A model generated the notes under the pieces. The model saw only the letters and a list, made by a program, of their open reading frames with translations, did not search any database and was not told where the DNA came from. A stretch of DNA of 64,000 bases from Microbulbifer sp. ALW1 (GTDB lineage: Bacteria > Pseudomonadota > Gammaproteobacteria > Pseudomonadales > Cellvibrionaceae): assembly GCF_009903625.1 (NCBI RefSeq), contig NZ_CP047569.1:1272501-1336500 (forward strand), read 5' to 3'. Positions 63,255-64,000 of this stretch are shown in pieces. The translations under genes and the position numbers were made by a program. Numbering within the stretch: position 1 is the first letter of the stretch; each line of letters begins with the position of its first letter.

Positions 63255-63821
63255 ATGGCTTTGCTGCTTAAATTTCGTACGGCTGCCCTGCTGGGGCTGA
63301 TTCTGGCCCTGGGGCTCACGGGCTGTACAACCCCCAACCCGGTGGCCGTGGACTACGACCCATCGTTCAAATTCGCCAACCTGCGCAGCTACTACCTGCT
63401 CGACACCCTGGCCAATGGCCCTGTTTCGCCCTTCGAAAGCAAGCGTGCCAGCCAGGCCGTCGACGACATCCTCAAGGGAAGCTACCAGCCCGCAGCCAGC
63501 CGTGACCAGGCGGACTTCCTGGTGCGGGTACAGCTGTTCAGCACCGATAAAGTGGCGGTCTACGACGACCCCTTCAGCATTTACGGCGGCTACCGCTACT
63601 TCGGTTTTGGATGGCGGGCCCCGCTGCGGGTGCGTGAATACCGTGAATCCACCCTGATTGTGGATGTGCTGTCGCCGGAAGAGGCCCCCCTGTGGCGGGG
63701 CAGCATGCCCACGGTAGCGGGGCGCTACGAGTCGCCGGACCAGCAATTGCTGCAGCTGCGCGAAGAGGCCGCCCTGATTCTTGCACGCTTCCCACCTTAC
63801 AATGATGTCGGTTACGACTGA
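63255..63821 (+). CDS. DUF4136 lipoprotein 2
   Basis: 188 residues, GGGAGA before the ATG. Lipobox LGLTGC then TTPNPVAVDYDPSFKFANLRSYYLLD, the classical DUF4136 opening with an aromatic-rich strand; ADFLVRVQLFST and FGFGWRAPLRVREY follow, and LILARFPP closes it. It lies 117 bases after lipoprotein 1. The two proteins share domain type but little identity, so they are old paralogues or independently recruited. Possible periplasmic or outer-membrane partner of the MCE tunnel (inference from position). Confidence 0.87.
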   Translation: MALLLKFRTAALLGLILALGLTGCTTPNPVAVDYDPSFKFANLRSYYLLDTLANGPVSPFESKRASQAVDDILKGSYQPAASRDQADFLVRVQLFSTDKVAVYDDPFSIYGGYRYFGFGWRAPLRVREYRESTLIVDVLSPEEAPLWRGSMPTVAGRYESPDQQLLQLREEAALILARFPPYNDVGYD

Positions 63822-63851
63822 TTGTCCGTTTTCGATTGGGAAGAATCTTGC

Positions 63852-64000
63852 ATGAGCAGTGATAAAACGGACCTCAAACCGCAGTTCACCCGCGGTGCGG
63901 TGGATATCCTGTCCCGCAAAACAGTCTACGACGGTTTTTTCAAGATGCACAAACTGCGCCTGCGCCACCGCCTCTACCGCGGTGGCTGGGGTGGCGAAAT
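63852..64000 (+). CDS. nudF: ADP-ribose pyrophosphatase, N-terminal part (truncated by window)
   Basis: About 50 codons are visible. The N-terminus VDILSRKTVYDGFFKMHKLRLRHRLYRGGWGGE matches the NudF start region (AspP/ADP-ribose diphosphatase), seen here as TVYDGFFKMHKLRLRHRLY. The Nudix box itself lies beyond the window, so the call rests on this conserved start and on the usual neighbourhood near tolC. Confidence 0.8.
   Translation, partial: MSSDKTDLKPQFTRGAVDILSRKTVYDGFFKMHKLRLRHRLYRGGWGGE

Overview
The window reads as chromosomal DNA of a GC-rich marine gammaproteobacterium. The best match I can argue is a Microbulbifer/Cellvibrionales-type organism related to pseudomonads. The reasons are gammaproteobacterial housekeeping gene sets in familiar order (rppH-ptsP, lgt-thyA-folA, argE with argA, pit with its PhoU-like partner, glnE-ilvE followed by LPS genes, tolC close to nudF), a Vibrio/Shewanella-style TonB2 operon, and Kdo-kinase-type LPS genes. 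No rRNA, tRNA, CRISPR array, prophage or insertion sequence was recognised. The species is an inference from gene content, not from a marker gene.

Layout. 0-8.4 kb: a truncated SLC13-type transporter, gcvT-gcvH, ptsP and rppH (reverse), an HAD phosphatase and an imelysin-family lipoprotein. 8.4-14.8 kb: a reverse-strand peptidoglycan block with a MepK-type endopeptidase and three consecutive, diverged L,D-transpeptidases. 15.2-18.4 kb: NRDE protein, then lgt-thyA-folA. 18.7-24.8 kb: a six-gene TonB energy-transduction operon (DUF3450, long TtpC-like ExbB, ExbB, ExbD, TonB, TPR) followed by a separately promoted second TonB with a good candidate Fur box. 24.8-33.2 kb: ilvD, argA, argE, a YigM-like permease, a small unknown gene, an exported M24 peptidase and a PhzF protein. 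33.3-42.4 kb: pit plus PhoU-like regulator, an orphan GspE/PilB-type ATPase, an atypical second PhzF protein, glnE and ilvE.

42.5-56.5 kb is an envelope-polysaccharide island: ugd, an O-antigen ligase, an ELM1-family protein, two GT4 glycosyltransferases, a YrbL-like kinase-fold protein, waaA, three GT2/GT-A-type glycosyltransferases, kdkA and a UDP-glucuronate 4-epimerase. Together these suggest a core with a single phosphorylated Kdo and galacturonic/glucuronic acid sugars (inference). 56.6-64 kb: tolC, then a PqiA-PqiA-MCE lipid-transport operon with two DUF4136 lipoproteins, and the start of nudF.

The items most worth a second look are the tandem L,D-transpeptidase/MepK cluster, the Fur-boxed second TonB beside the TtpC-type operon, the split pqi operon with a six-MCE protein and DUF4136 lipoproteins instead of a PqiC, an exact 17-residue duplication next to the WaaA catalytic glutamate, a 99-bp nested inverted-repeat element with a degenerate relative elsewhere in the window, and the orphan secretion-type ATPase next to the phosphate genes. 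I did not find a clearly unprecedented system. These are variations on known systems.
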